A DNA stretch of 64,000 nt, from positions 21,888,260 through 21,952,259 of the forward strand of contig NC_081409.1 of assembly GCF_030272615.1 (NCBI RefSeq), written 5' to 3'. This document shows positions 63,980 through 64,000 of the stretch, piece after piece. Below the pieces are notes generated by a model. It did not search any database. It was not told where the DNA came from and worked only from the letters and a program-made list of their open reading frames with translations. Position 1 is the first letter of the stretch; every line of letters begins with the position of its first letter. Source of the DNA: Cryptomeria japonica (Eukaryota > Streptophyta > Pinopsida > Cupressales > Cupressaceae). Made by a program: the position numbers and the translations under genes.

Positions 63980-64000
63980 GTCAATCCTCAGTCACTGTCT

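Noticed and set aside
61816-64000. 3' LTR of gypsy B starting at 61816
   Set aside because: Apart from TG and CCTAAAAAT the sequence does not follow the 18419-19724 LTR, so I left only a polypurine-like tract annotated.

Overview
The window looks like nuclear DNA of a seed plant with a very large genome. A conifer or other gymnosperm is my inference from the long introns, the depth of retrotransposon nesting and the multi-kilobase Tat-type elements; nothing in the sequence fixes the species. Only one host gene is credible: the last three exons of a plant NSA2 (ribosome biogenesis) gene at 1477-2047. No rRNA, tRNA or CRISPR was seen. Almost everything from about 5.8 kb to the right edge is retrotransposon, and almost every element is broken.

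Layout. (1) 1-5770: an LTR-like remnant, an antisense chaperonin CCT5-like exon fragment, the NSA2 exons, and unassigned DNA with a scrap of LINE RNase H. (2) 5836-7144, minus: degenerate LINE ORF1. (3) 7231-18418, plus: Ty3/gypsy 'gypsy A', of Tat type with two RNase H domains, split by Ty1/copia element 'copia 1' (8529-14723, minus, target duplication CTTTG). (4) 18419 onward, plus: a second Tat-type element 'gypsy B', inserted in the integrase region of gypsy A. (5) Inserted in gypsy B: a solo LTR-like block (27433-28890); 'copia 4' (29569-42292, duplication ATAAG), itself hosting the non-autonomous gypsy element 'NA-gypsy' (30651-38468, minus, duplication CAAAG); a small non-autonomous LTR element with an extra inverted LTR (42504-45933, duplication ATGC); and 'copia 2' (47164-61129), whose 5' LTR hosts the non-autonomous 'copia 3' (48024-54655, duplication ATCTG/ATCTA). 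(6) 61130-64000: probable 3' non-coding part of a Tat-type element and an antisense acidic reading frame.

Nesting is four levels deep on two branches. Hand-compared LTR pairs give a consistent order: the host copia 4 pair differs at about 7% of sites, its guest NA-gypsy at about 1.8%.

The most unusual content is three elements that carry LTRs, a primer site and long open reading frames but no reverse transcriptase or integrase. Copia 3 replaces pol with a frame of about 1,091 codons of unknown function. NA-gypsy has a gag/protease-like frame of about 1,146 codons with one internal stop. The small element has an orphan acidic frame. Copia 3 shares primer site and polypurine tract with copia 2, and NA-gypsy shares its primer site with gypsy B, which suggests autonomous/parasite pairs. 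Decay in these frames is dominated by stops one C-to-T step away from Gln or Arg codons, as expected for long-term cytosine methylation.
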